From positions 68,152,001 through 68,216,000 of the forward strand of contig NC_072795.1 of NCBI RefSeq assembly GCF_028583425.1: 64,000 nt of DNA, given 5' to 3'. This document shows, piece by piece, positions 35,651-46,899 of this stretch (positions are counted from its first letter, which is position 1; each line of letters opens with the position of its first letter). A model generated the notes under the pieces. The model made no database searches and was not told the origin of the DNA. It saw only the letters and a program-made list of their open reading frames with translations. Source of the DNA: Eublepharis macularius. Lineage: Eukaryota > Chordata > Lepidosauria > Squamata > Eublepharidae. The position numbers were made by a program, and so were the translations under genes.

Positions 35651-36658
35651 AGAAGAACTGGAAACAGCAACATCCCATGGCATGCGTGAAGAAGAATTTC
35701 TTGCATTAAAAGGAACCAGGAGGCTTGGACTGGCTTTAATCTTAAAGAGACTTACTCCATATTAACAAAATGGGGTTGTAGCAGTGGCTTCCTGCTGGAC
35801 CCATGTGTATTAGATAAAGAAGTTGAGGGCTTCTGGTGGCTTCATGCTGAAGAAGATTTCCTTATCTGTAAAAGAAAGAAGTCTGTTGTGGCACCCTAAA
35901 GAGAGATATTATATAAATGCATCTAAAATCAGAAAGGAGTCCTGTGCAGTCTTCATGGCTGAAAACATTTTAATACACCAAGCAGGAGCAGAAATCTTGG
36001 AGAGGCTTTCACAGCCTAACAAGGTTTTCCATCATGGAAAGGAGTGTCCTTCTGGCTTAAGGCCCAAAGTGGTCTTATTGTCTAGAAGGGGAAAAGGAGT
36101 CTATTGGCGCCTACAAGGCAAACCATGTTATGAGACTTGTTTCTGGTTACCATGGGCCCTCTTGTGTGTGGAGAAAATGTCAACGCATGTAACTGGCACT
36201 GGATGCTTGTACTGGCTTTAACCATGAAAAGATATATTCCTTGTTAATGCTACTGTAGCTTCATGCTGGTTCCATGTTTATTAAATAAAGAACAAGCCAA
36301 GGTTTTCTGTGCACTTCATGTGGAAGAAGAGTTCCTTATGGGTAAATTAATAAATGAGTCTCCTTCTGACTTAAGGCCAAAGAAGGCTTTAATGTGTAGA
36401 AGGGAAGCAGGAGTCTATTGTGGCCTTCAAGGCCTACCACAGTGTATCAATTTTTTGTAGTCTCTGTGAGGGTCACACAGACAGATGTTGCTCTTGCTCA
36501 CAGCCACAGTTTGGAAACTTCTGGAGGAAGGTATTAGGTGGGAAAAATTTCTTCTCCTTCAGAATTTTATTCCCGCTGCCTTCCTTTTTGTGATGGGGAG
36601 CAGTGCTGTGCCGTAGGCAGCCAGCCTCAACAGTCATATCAGCCACACACAAGACAGG
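35651..36658 (+). repeat. Exon-like satellite-related cassette (macro-unit copy 2, left part)
   Basis: It follows an acceptor-like tract ending TTTTAG at 35650. It contains single diverged copies of satellite phrases ('cttctggtggcttcatgctg', 'ttgtggcaccctaaagagag', 'gtgcagtcttcatggctg', 'gaggctttcacagcctaac') arranged once rather than in tandem. It may preserve an older, pre-amplification order of subunits. A frame at 35823-36221 (132 codons) spans several subunits without a known domain. Confidence 0.5.
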
Positions 36659-37752
36659 TAAACAAATTGAACATGAACTCTAAATGGTTATGAAACTGAC
36701 AATTTACAGCTCATAGGAAATACGGTACAAACATGAGAACGAAGCATCATACAATAAGCAAATTATACAATGCGAATGCTAAGCTCTACATTATAAAGGC
36801 GCAAGGGTTCTCTACGTTCAACCATATCCTCATACACCAAAGAGTACAATGTATAACTTCCAAAATTCACAGCAGCTAAAAGCTTGCAAACAAAGTTTGA
36901 ACTTAATAGGTGACAACCCAGAGTATTATTATTGCAGCTCTGAGGCTTGCAAAAAATTCAAAGTAACCGCAACGGGTTTGCATGCGAGGAATCCCATTTC
37001 CGATATCCCCTTCTTCCTGGCAGTTACAACTGTGAAAAATAACATACGTTTTGTAAGCAATATAAATGGGTAAACAGTCTACTCCCCCCCAAATACAAGA
37101 TATACTTACAAAAAATGATCAAGGTGAGTCACACAAAGTTTCTCAGCATAATGGCCGTTTGCTCAATGGCATGGATACACGTGTGTATACTCGCTCAATG
37201 GCGTGGATACAGATGGATATACAGGTTGCAATCAGTGGAACCTAATAGACTTAACATTAACTGTGACTTATCAGCATACTTGTGAAGACTTTTTTCCATG
37301 GGCTCTGGCCCTTTAAAAATTTCTTTGATAAATGTTTATTTAAGAAATGCCTTGAGAGATGTTCTCCACACGCCATTGTTGTCCCCTATTAAGTTCAAAC
37401 TTAGTTTGCAAGCTTTTAGCTGCTGTGAATTTTGGATTTTATACATTGTACTCTTTGGTGTATGAGGATACAGTCGAATGTAGCGAACCCTTGTGCCTTT
37501 ATAATATAGAACTTAGCATTCACATTTTATAATTTGCTTATTGTATGACGCTTTGTTCTCATGTTTGTACCGTATTTCCTATGAGCTATAAATTGTCAGT
37601 TTCATAACCATTTAGAGTTCATGTTCAATTTGTTTACTTGATATAAATAACTATTTAGTATCAGTGGTTTAATGTATCTTTAGTCAGTAGGTCACGGTTT
37701 TTCTTGTTTGGTGTTTTTGTTGTTCCGTGACTCTCTCTTTTAGGTTCGCTTC
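36659..37752. mobile_element. Foldback insertion, PLE-like architecture
   Basis: Two inverted arms of about 260 bp (36659-36915, and reverse-complement 37386-37648) enclose about 470 bp. The right side extends another 100 bp beyond the arm. The flanks repeat 'cacacaagacag' (left) and 'cacatacaagacag' (right), an apparent target duplication, and the corresponding macro-unit at 33.94 kb has one uninterrupted copy. The short-left and long-right arm asymmetry is the same as in the insertion at 16332-16656. No reverse transcriptase or hammerhead core is recognised inside, so the family is inferred. Confidence 0.55.
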
Positions 37753-38575
37753 ACATACAAGACAGGTGCAGAAAAAGAGAAAAGTACCTAATAACTTTTT
37801 AAATAGTTAGAAATGTTTTCAATTAAAAAAATAAATGTTTTAAATAATAATTAATTTACCTAAAATTAATGAATGGTTAAATAAATAACTATAATCATTA
37901 TTAATATATTTTTATAATTAAATAATGTACTTAATAAATGGCTAATGTTCTAGAAGTAACTCAGAAACCCACAGAACAATGTATTGTTGCTGCGCTGTCC
38001 CAGCCAGCACATCTGAAGGGAGGAGACTTTCCCACCTGAGTTCCACCTCCAGACGTTTCCAGATCGTGACTGAAGCAGGGGTGAAGTCCATCAGGGTGAC
38101 CTCTGGGAGAACAACAGTTAATAGCTGAGCGACTTGTTTCCTGTAAAAATAAGCAGGTGTCTGTCTGCTGGCTACTTGAAGCCTGCTGCTCTTTGCTTAG
38201 ATAGAAAGCCAGTGAGATGGTTTCTGTGCCTGACCACTTTTTTCCTAAATGAAAGAGCAGCAATGAATGCTGTGGTGGCATAAATCCTCACATGCATTAA
38301 TGAACAATAACTAGGCAGGGATTCTCTTTGGGGCTACAGTCTGGCCAGTTCCTCCTATAGTCTGTGCAAGATCTCTGAAGAACTCCTCTGTGCCTGTGAC
38401 TTGCTGTCAGCATCTGGACCTGGGGCGAAGTGATTCTCATTGGGAGGAACTCCATTCCAGTAGGGTAAGCTGATCTTCTGTCAGTATTCTGCAGAGAAGG
38501 ACTTCCTATCTTTGTTGGAATGAATGTCCAGAATATTTTAAAATTGTTAAGCCACTTCTTTAAAAAAAAGATATA
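37753..38575 (+). repeat. Macro-unit copy 2, right part
   Basis: The block is nearly identical to 33960-34765: the AT-rich stretch, the segment 'ccagatcgtgactgaagcag', and the exon-like piece ending at the donor GTAAGC (38465). Only scattered substitutions separate the two copies by eye, so the duplication is fairly recent. Confidence 0.7.
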
Positions 38576-38579
38576 CAGG

Positions 38580-38806
38580 AAAGTTACTTTAAACACTGAG
38601 AATTAGCTAACTAAGGTTGAGCAAGCTTACGTTTTTTCTGTATTATTTTAGAAAAGAAATAGAAGTGTCCATACATATTCTCATAGCATGTGTGGAGAAG
38701 ATTTTATTGCCTCTACAAGTACAGGAGGCTTTGTCTGGCTTTAACTTTCAAGAGGTTTATTCTGTATTAAGCAAGTGGGATTCTTGTAGAGGCTTTGTAC
38801 CAGACC
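38580..38806 (+). repeat. Third exon-like acceptor cassette, cut by the ERV
   Basis: The pyrimidine-rich acceptor ending TTTTAG at 38651 is followed by sequence homologous to 15640-15790. The retroviral LTR begins at 38807, right after 'ccagacc'. The uninterrupted relative at 15.77 kb reads 'ccagacctgccattt', which fixes the insertion point. Confidence 0.55.
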
Positions 38807-39195
38807 TGTAGGCCGGAGTAGGCATGCCACACAGCCTCCATTAATTGCTCTTTACATTTCTACATTCCTGATCTCCTGGTCAGTTGGCACACCACAACAG
38901 GAATCAAGGAGTAGTTATGTTTTATCTAGTTCTCTCACCCTTCACAGAGCACAATATTCCCATACACTCTAAGTAATATTCTTCTATGCTCACAAGCTCA
39001 TGATGTACCTTTCTTTCCGTTATGCTTCAGCATATTTTGCTTAGTTGGCTGAGAATGGAATGTGTAACTTGTAACTGTTGCTATAACCATATTTGGGCAT
39101 CCGGGACTTCCTGAATACAAGCTAATAAAACTCTCGCCTCCATCTTTGGAGGGGACAGACTTTGCATCCAGATGCTGTCTTGTGTCGTTACTACA
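38807..39195 (+). repeat. ERV 5' LTR
   Basis: A 389-bp repeat starting TGTAGG and ending CTACA, immediately before the primer-binding site. It contains an AATAAA signal near 39123. Its first 222 bp recur at 44336-44557. Confidence 0.8.
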
Positions 39196-39197
39196 TC

Positions 39198-39215
39198 TGG
39201 CGCCCGAACAGGGAC
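39198..39215 (+). other. Primer-binding site for tRNA-Lys3
   Basis: The 18-base site TGGCGCCCGAACAGGGAC is identical to the tRNA-Lys3 primer site used by lentiviruses and by mouse mammary tumour virus. It begins two bases after the LTR, as expected. Confidence 0.9.
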
Positions 39216-39281
39216 CCTCCCCCATCTACCAGCGCCTGGAATAGGCCTCTTTGAGTGCACTCTCCTTATCAACTGGTAAGC

Positions 39282-40330
39282 ATGGGAAGTTCTTTAACAC
39301 TGCCTCAGCAAAGGCATGTGAAAGAATTATGTTTTTTAGTCAAAAAGTCTGGAGGATCTAGCACATTTGCAGAGATTGCAAGTCTCTTGCGCAACCTAGC
39401 TATTCATTGTCCGGCTTATCCGGAGGCTGGATCTTTGAAGCTCAAAACTTGGAAAAAGGTGGGCAAATTTTTATATACAGAACCTAGGGCACCTGTTCAA
39501 TTGCTGCACACTTGGCACCAATGTCACCATGCAGTGGAGCGCTTTGGTCTGCTTTCATCTAAGCCTCCAAGATCTCTTCGTACTTTTCCTCCTCAATATC
39601 CTCCTTGCCATATCCTGCCTCCTTCGGCATATGCTCCTTCAGCACCTGCTGCCGAGGTTCCTAACCTGAAACGCCAATCAGGGAATCCCTGGAGAAACCA
39701 CCTCAGATTCAGCCAACAAACACCCTGTTAAATTCCTCTTCTCCAAAGGCTTCGGAATGTAAACTAGTCCCTCCTTCAGCTCAATTATCTAAGGAATGTT
39801 CACCAAAGTATGCTGAGGTGCATTTGCTTCCTCCAGCACTGCTCAGCTTTCTCTCTTCTCCACAACCTTCTGCACCCCCCAGTCAAGATTTCAATCCTCC
39901 ACCTTCCACTGGAGGAGTCTCAGCAGGTCTTGTGAGGGAGGTACTGGAACAAGATTGCCTTCAGGCTGCTCTAGCCGAGGCTCCCACTGAAAGCATTCCA
40001 GAATCGACGGAAATGCTGTCAGTGAGCTCAGTGCATTTCACAGGGAATGTGGATGCTGCAGAATTAACTGAAATGGCTAAATCTGAGGATGTGGCAGAAT
40101 TAACTGAGATGCTTGCTATCTGTCCAGTTCATTTAACAGATCAAGCTGATGATCAAAGCCATCAGACTGTGGAATACATGCCTCTCTCTTGTACTGTTCT
40201 TACTGAGTTGAGAAAAACCACAGAGCCCTATCCAAATTTTATCCAGCATCAAGTTAATAACACTGGCTCTCAAGAAAAGTTGCTCCTTAACTTGGCTAAA
40301 GAGAATGCTACTTCTGAGTACTGAAGGGTT
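39282..40330 (+). pseudogene. gag-like region of the ERV
   Basis: The region starts with MGSSLTLPQ, a myristoylation-type N-terminus as in betaretroviral matrix proteins. A helical, lysine- and leucine-rich stretch (KTWKKVGKFL) and then a proline-rich part follow. It is broken. Confidence 0.6.
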
Positions 40331-40499
40331 ATTGCACGTCTGGGAAAAACCCTGGAGTTGGCAGACATTGTTGAAGCTTGCCAAGAGATAGAAAATTCCT
40401 TTCATCAAGACTTTTCACTTGCTGCCGCTCTCTCTCAGGGAGAATGTCAGGATCCTGGGGGTGGAGGTGTAAAACCAAGACCTACCAGCCCGACTGGAA

Positions 40500-43050
40500 A
40501 TGGAAACCCCCCCACACTTGTAGCTTTACAACAGCTTCTGGGTACTCTAAATTGGGTCAATCCCTCTTTTGCTCTTCCTACCAGTCATCTGAAGCCTCCT
40601 GTTCTCTTCACTGACCACTGCAAAAAACATCCAAGTGATGTTATTCAAGTCTTACAATCAGTTAATGACATTCTGGCTCAGCAGTGTGTCGATCAGATTC
40701 CTTCCATGAATTCAGGATTTTCCTTGTGCATTTTTCCTACCACTCAGACTCCTACAGGAGTTTTTAGCAGTTTCTCAAGAATCTCTCCAACCTTATGGCC
40801 TCATTGTAGCTCCTGAAAAGGTGCAAATTGTGAAGCCTATCACTCCTTTGCTGCTCTGATAGTTCCTTGTTCAAAGTTCCTGTCTCCGCTCACTCTCGTT
40901 GCTTGGCTGCAACTCCTAGGCACCCTTAATTGGGTACAACCTTATTTTTCTTTGCCTACCAGTCTGTTAAGTCCAATGTTTTCCTTGCTTACTACCACGA
41001 AACATCCCAGCAATCGTATCACTGCTCCCCTGCCAACCCAGGCAGCTTTACAACAAGTAAACTAGATTTTAGCTCAGCAGTGTGCTAACAGAATCCCTGC
41101 GGGGCTTGATGGCCTTTGCCTTTTCATCCTCCCCACACTCCCACTAGAGTTCTGGGAATACTATGGGAATGTCTTTCTTGTAAAATGATTTTATATCTCT
41201 CTCATGGCTCACAAAAATGTTCATGCCACGGCTGATCTCTATGCTATGGCACAAGAGTGTGCTATTAAGCACTCTAGTTATGTTTTGCTGTTCATAAATC
41301 TGCCTTTTCCAAAAAAATTATTTCAATCACCTCCTGTGTAATACTCTGCAAGTTTCAGACTGTTCTTGCAAACTTTGTGGGAGATGTCCTTTTTCGGTTA
41401 CCTAAAGATAGCTTCTCTCTTTTACAATCAGTGCCTGTTCTCCTTTAATCTCCTCAGCCACATCAGGCATAGTTCTTTTCTAATAGTAGCTGCTTCAGAA
41501 GAGTTATGTTTTTCAAAACGAAGGTCACTGAATTACTAAATATTCTCTTCAAGCTCATCTCTAATTCACACTATGTTTATAAACTAATCAGCTGTCTTCC
41601 TGGTGCTTATTTAGCACCCCCTATCAATTCCAATCTTATAGCTCTGTTTCTACACTCCTTCTTTCACTAATATAAGTGACATTCTATCTAAAAATCTTCT
41701 GCCTTGTAGGATCAACAGAAATCCTGGTATCAAAGTACACAAAGCCTAAACATTTTCTGAAAGCTCTCTGTCATCTGCCTCAAAAACTTCTTTGGTTTGA
41801 TTGGTTGTCTGTTTCTTAATTATTCACATTATTTCTAGTCTGTCTTTCTCACTGAAACTCCAAGTGAATTACTGCATGGGTCTGTAAGTTCTCCTTAAAA
41901 TCTTAAATCTCTAAAGCAGCTCGTTTAGCAAGTGTTTACTTTCAGTTAAAAGAAATAAAAGTTCAACTGTTTGTGTTACTTATTTGCATGTAACCACTTA
42001 GTTTCTAGTAAAGATTCCCACCATGGAAAGGGGAGTCTCTATTCTTCATGAAGTAGACTTAGAATTCTCTATTAGACCACTCCTCAGAGGAGAAAAACTG
42101 CTTCTCATGTTCTTTCCCATCTCCTGGGATATCACTGACAGCTACTCTAGAATACAACAAAACGAAATTAAATCTTTATTTTTCAAGAAGCATATTGGTT
42201 TCATAAAAGTAGTTCTTAGTTCTAAAAGTTACTTCATCCAAACTCATTCACACAGAGCTCTTGTAAGGTTTTACACACAGCTATTCTCTCTGACTCTTAT
42301 TCACAGGTAATATTTCTCTCATCACCACTTCAACATATTCAGACAGTGCACAGCTAGCCTGCTTTCTTCTCACCCCCCCTCTCCCCCTCACTTCCACAAA
42401 CAAAGCTAAGTTAGTGAACATTCCTGAGGTGGGAGATGCTTGACTCTCAGCTTGCCAGCCACTGTTTCCAAGCGGCTCAAACATTGTTCTTACTCAAAAA
42501 ATCCCTTACAATTCTACAGGTCAGGCGATTGTAAAACATGCCAATCGCTCTATTAAAACCTTCCTCTCTAAACAAATACAACAAGGGGGGAGGAGGGTAC
42601 CAATGCTGGGAATGACCATGCAGCAAATTCATAAATGTTTGTTCACGTACAATCAGCTTAATTTTTCGCAGCCACAAGCTGCTGCCTCCCCAAATATCTC
42701 TGCCTCTGATAGACATTTCTGGCAGAAACCACAGTTACCTACTCTGCAGGTATACTATCGAAGCCTGCCAGATAAAACCTGGCAGGGGCCAGTTCCCCTG
42801 TTAACAGGGGGGAAAGGGTATGTTTCTGTTTTGTCATCCACAGGTCCTTTGTGGGTCCCTACCAGGTGTATCCAGCCAGCTCATGGCATCGTGGCAATCA
42901 ACCAGAGATGGAAAAAGCTTCAGACTGCCAATTCACTTCTCATTCCTTGTGTGCTGTCCTCACAACTTAATGTCTCACCTTTTGCCTTGAGGAGTCTGCT
43001 GATTAATTGCTCCTCTGTTGAAAAGTGCTATGCTAGATTCCAGCTGTGAC
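40500..43050 (+). pseudogene. pol-like traces of the ERV
   Basis: A reverse-transcriptase thumb-like motif (LLGTLNWV) is seen near 40530 and a similar one near 40910. Near 42720-42880 is an integrase C-terminal-like stretch (KTWQGPVPLLTGGKGYVSV, then GPLWVPTR), typical of betaretroviruses. Between them I see little that can be assigned. It is heavily broken. Confidence 0.5.
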
Positions 43051-43069
43051 TCTACAGTGAATCTCCTAA

Positions 43070-44311
43070 GTGATGAAGAGGCCTTGGCTCTTGCAGCCTC
43101 TCTATGTTGGTCTTCCAATGCTCACCATTGTGAACCATCAAACTCTTAGCAAAATAGCTTGCAGCCTGACTAAGACAATGAATGCAACTTCAATTGTAAT
43201 TGCTGCCCTGAATGCTGAACTCATAGAACTCAGACGTGCTGCTTTGGACAATCGTGCTGCCATCTTTGCAGTTATAACTGCAAATTCTACACTCATTCTG
43301 TGTGTGCTTCTCTGTTTTCTGCCAATGACTGTACACACTGACACCCAGCCTCTGTGGGACTATCTTCAGTACAATTTGTGGAAACGGCTTGCTGGACAAG
43401 TGAACAGTTCCAACTTTTGTTTACAGCAAACAAATGACATAAACTTATTACTAGCTTCTTGCATTATTCCTGTGTGTACCCCTATTGCCTTGCTTTTGAA
43501 TGATATGTCTTTAAGCATGTTTTTGAAACGTAGTAACATGAAATATACTCAAATGTATGCTTGGGGTCCAACTGTGCCCCGACTTCCATTGTTTGCAATG
43601 TCTCTTTACACTCCTTATGTAGCTTCCAATTCATCAGCAAATCAAACTGTCTGTGCTCAAATAGTGAACTGCACCAAGCACAAATCCAAACCTCACTGTC
43701 TTTCTGTAGAACCAAATGTTCTTAATTGTTCACAAACAGAAAATGTTTCTTTTGCATATGCATATACCCAATTACCCCAAGGTTGGTTCTTTACCTGTGA
43801 TTCAAGAACGTTTAATTACATACCTGCTAATTTGTCTGACTCTCTCTGCTGTTTAAGTCGTTTAGCTATTGCTTTACCTTCCAAAGCCATGCTTACTGCT
43901 TCTTGTGAATATCACTTAGTTACTCTTGATGCTACATGCTCTGAAGAAACCCTTCTCATCAATAAAGCTAAAGCTGTTGCTTTAGGGGCCTCTCTTATAG
44001 GGGTTCCAGCTCTTGCTATACTTAATGCTAACAATTTAAGGCACTTGGCTTGCAACTTAGTAAAAACTATTAATGCCACCTCTGTAGCTTTAGCAGCACT
44101 AAATTCTGAGCAACAAGAACTTCACAATGCTGTTTTAGACAATAGAGCTGCTATTAACTGTGAATCTGTAAAGATTATGTGTTGTTTTAATTTGTCGGAT
44201 AATTCTAAAACTGTAAGCAAGCAACTGCAACAACTGTCTTACTTACAAACTTCCATAGAAGAAGAATGCTCTTGGAATGATGCTGAGAACGGCCCTTTGT
44301 TGCCACTTTAA
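43070..44311 (+). pseudogene. env-like region of the ERV
   Basis: This is a long frame with many N-glycosylation sites (NxS/T), a surface-subunit-like middle part and, toward the end, a transmembrane-subunit signature: LDNRAAIN followed by a CX6CC motif and CCFNLSD. These match the alpharetrovirus (avian leukosis type) Env ectodomain. A related heptad segment (ALDNRAAI) also appears near 43240. It is a fossil and does not look like a whole Env. Confidence 0.65.
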
Positions 44312-44335
44312 TTAAATAAATAAAAAAGAGTGAAA

Positions 44336-44557
44336 TGTAGGCCTGAGTAGGCATGCCACACAGCCTCCATTAATTGCTCTTTACATTTCTACATTCCTGA
44401 TCTCCTGGTCAGTAGGCACACCACAACAGGAATCAGGGAGTAGTTATGTTTTATCTAGTTCTCTCACCCTTCACAGAGCACAATATTCCCATACACTCTA
44501 AGTAATATTCTTCTATGCTCAGAAGCTCATGATGTACCTTTCTTTCCGTTATGCTTC
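44336..44557 (+). repeat. ERV 3' LTR
   Basis: It starts TGTAGG right after a purine-rich tract (aaaaaagagtgaaa). About 218 of 222 bases are identical to the start of the 5' LTR, with no indel. Confidence 0.8.
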
Positions 44558-44639
44558 CTAGATAAGACAAAAGTCTGATCACACACAAATTTTGCATTTG
44601 TGACCTCTTAAGTGCATTTGGGCATATGCTGTTTGGACC

Positions 44640-44782
44640 CGGTGCTGCACCTCTGAAGATGCCAGCCACAGCTGCTGGCGAAACGTCAGAAACTACAATG
44701 CCAAGACCACGGCTATACAGCCCAGAAAATCCACAACAGCCATTGTTCTCCGGCCGTGAAAGCCTTCGACAATACATTTTCC
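44640..44782 (+). mobile_element. PLE terminal-repeat piece with hammerhead motif
   Basis: It matches the right arm and tail of the insertion at 16332-16656 ('cctctgaagatgccagcc', 'ctccggccgtgaaagccttc', 'gacaatacat'). The hammerhead-like core is at 44653-44689 on the plus strand. It lies beside PLE coding remnants that read on the opposite strand. Confidence 0.6.
44653..44689 (+). ncRNA. Hammerhead-ribozyme-like motif
   Basis: CTGAAGA, stem GCCAGC/GCTGGC, GAAAC and GTCAG, identical across its 37 bases to 16531-16567. Self-cleavage is inferred from the Penelope-like family, not shown. Confidence 0.5.
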
Positions 44783-44959
44783 TATCTATCAATCAATAAT
44801 ACATCCAATACCATACAATAGATAACCCACAAAAATACTTCAGTTCTTAATAGAAAACCTCATACATTACAACCAGCCGGTGAAGAGAATCCTACATAAG
44901 GAGAACCATAAGAGGTAAATTGTAAAGTAGACGTAATAAGAGTTCCAAAGATTATACCT

Positions 44960-46600
44960 CAGTCTCTTTTTTTTCTTTTCAGGTGGTGTAGTACTTTCCA
45001 GAGTGGGCAGATTCTCCAAGATGATAACAGCAGTCTAGAAAATCATGTTGAAAATGGAGTTGAAGCTGAAGAGCCTAACGGGTTTTGCCAGCATATCACA
45101 CATCCCGTTTTGCAATAAACTTTTTCAAAGGCTCATATGCAACAAAGCATTCACTGTAATAAAAATATGAATATCAGTAAATTCAAAAGCTTCCGTCTCT
45201 TAAAGATATTGTCCTTATTCATACTAAACCCACAGTTATTTACTTACAGCCTGTAGGCACATTCTGTTGCAACACCAAGTTGGTCTAAAGCTAACCAGCA
45301 AAGCCGTATGAGGCAACATTTGCAATTCTCATTTAGATAGCCATCAATTTGCTAACTCCTGACATTTTAAAGAAACAGACAATTTCATAAAAAACACAAA
45401 TACTCTGTTTCATTATTTAGTCCATATGGGGCAAGAGAATTTAATTTTAAAACCCATTCAGACTCTTTGTAATAATTTTTGTTGTATATCATAATTAAGA
45501 GAAGCTTTTATAACACATAGTATTGAGATCTTAGTCTCTGCAGTCCTGATGGCACTGCACAAAATGAGAAACTAGGAGGGCTTCTATGTTCTTATTCTTA
45601 ATTCTTGAATTAATGGACAGGAAGTGCTTCCTACATATAACAAAGGGCAACTACACTGTATCACATAAACCACATTGGGGGTCTTACATGTAGAGAAAGC
45701 AGAATTATATAAGGGTTTGTTTGTCTTGGGGTTCGTGATAAGTGTAGTCGACTGCCCATTTAATTCTGCTGTCCAGTTAGGGGTAAGCAATAAGCTCTGG
45801 GTATATGAGCTGCTTTTCTATTAGCTTCTTGAATGATCCTCATAGGGTAACCCCGTGCCAAGAAAGAGCTATCTAGAGTTTTGCTTCTGCTTACAAAATC
45901 CATGTTTCTGGATGAGTTTCTTTCTATCCTAAGGTATTGCCTGTCGGTATATTCCTTCTCAGATGTCGTGGGTGGAAGGATGAGAAGTGTAGGAAGGAGC
46001 ATCTATCTGTCAGTTTCTTAAAGGGATGTACAGCTAATTTACAGTCTCTATCTTTAAAGACAGTGATGTCCAAAAACTGTTGCATTGTATGTTGCCCTCC
46101 CATGTGAAATGGATATTGGTGATAACAGTGTTTAGCCATTCAACTAGTGCCCCAGCATGGTCTGAATTATTCATAATCAAGAAAACATCATCTAGGTACC
46201 ATTTAAAGAAACAAATCTCTTTATAATAAGGGTTAATTCCCCCATTCAATACGTGGCTCTATTTGAGATGTGACATATATAAGTTAGTTATGGAGGGGAC
46301 AGTGGACCAACCTATCGCCACTCCCTTCATCTGGTAGCAATACTGTTCACAAAAACTGAAATAATTCTTTTCCAAAACAATATCAAGGAGGTTGGGGCGG
46401 ACGACTAATTCTTCCAGGCATACAAAACTGTTTCTATCACTCTTCTGGCTTTTTGTGGGGGGTCAAGGTATATAAAATGTAACATTAATGCAGTTTTGAG
46501 GACTTCCAAGTTTTCTACCATCATGGTGTTGTTAATATAAGCAGGGGTTCTTTGCACAAAAGATTGGAGAAAACTGTCAAGATAACAAGCCATTAAAAAT
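44960..46600 (-). mobile_element. Penelope-like retroelement remnant (RT + GIY-YIG)
   Basis: On the minus strand an RT-like piece (FFKWYLDDVFLIMN, with the YxDD core) at 46034-46249 precedes a GIY-YIG endonuclease-like piece (VVYVIQCSCPLLYVGSTS) at 45584-45790. Reverse transcriptase followed by GIY-YIG is the defining order of Penelope-like elements. The element is broken in several places. A stretch at about 46610-46710 on the plus strand resembles the coding end found near 45535-45590, so an inverted partial copy abuts it, as is common in this class. Confidence 0.75.
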
Positions 46601-46899
46601 TAGAATACAAGAACATCTATCAAGAACGAAGAATAGTACCATAGAAGCCCCCTTATTTTCTCATTTTATACAGTGCCATTTGGACTGCAGAGACTTTGTC
46701 TGGCTTGGAGGGGGGAGTTCTATAGTCAGGGTGCAAATTTCAGCCTTTGCCTTTCCCCTGCCCCCGCCAAGTCTGTGTGTAAGACAGGCTGCTTATTGCT
46801 TTCAGGGGGAGGGGGAAGTGTAGCTACTGTCTATTCCTTCCTCCTGTTTCTGGATCCCTGGTTATCAGTCAATTAGTTCAAGTGAAATGTTTCTCAGGT

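Larger units (their letters stand above)
38807..44557 (+). mobile_element. Broken endogenous retrovirus (ERV)
   Basis: A retroviral fossil lies on the plus strand with a 5' LTR, a primer-binding site for tRNA-Lys3, gag-like, pol-like and env-like traces, and a 3' LTR. It is clearly broken, with many breaks (of the order of ten or more), and is shorter than usual for the family. The gag start and integrase C-terminal traces look betaretrovirus-like, whereas the Env transmembrane part looks alpharetrovirus-like. The two LTRs differ at about 4 of 222 comparable positions (about 1.8%), which suggests an insertion some millions of years ago, depending on the neutral rate assumed. Confidence 0.85.

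Noticed and set aside
39120-39250. A lentivirus, suggested by the Lys3 primer site
   Set aside because: The same primer site is used by betaretroviruses; no lentiviral accessory or gag features are seen.
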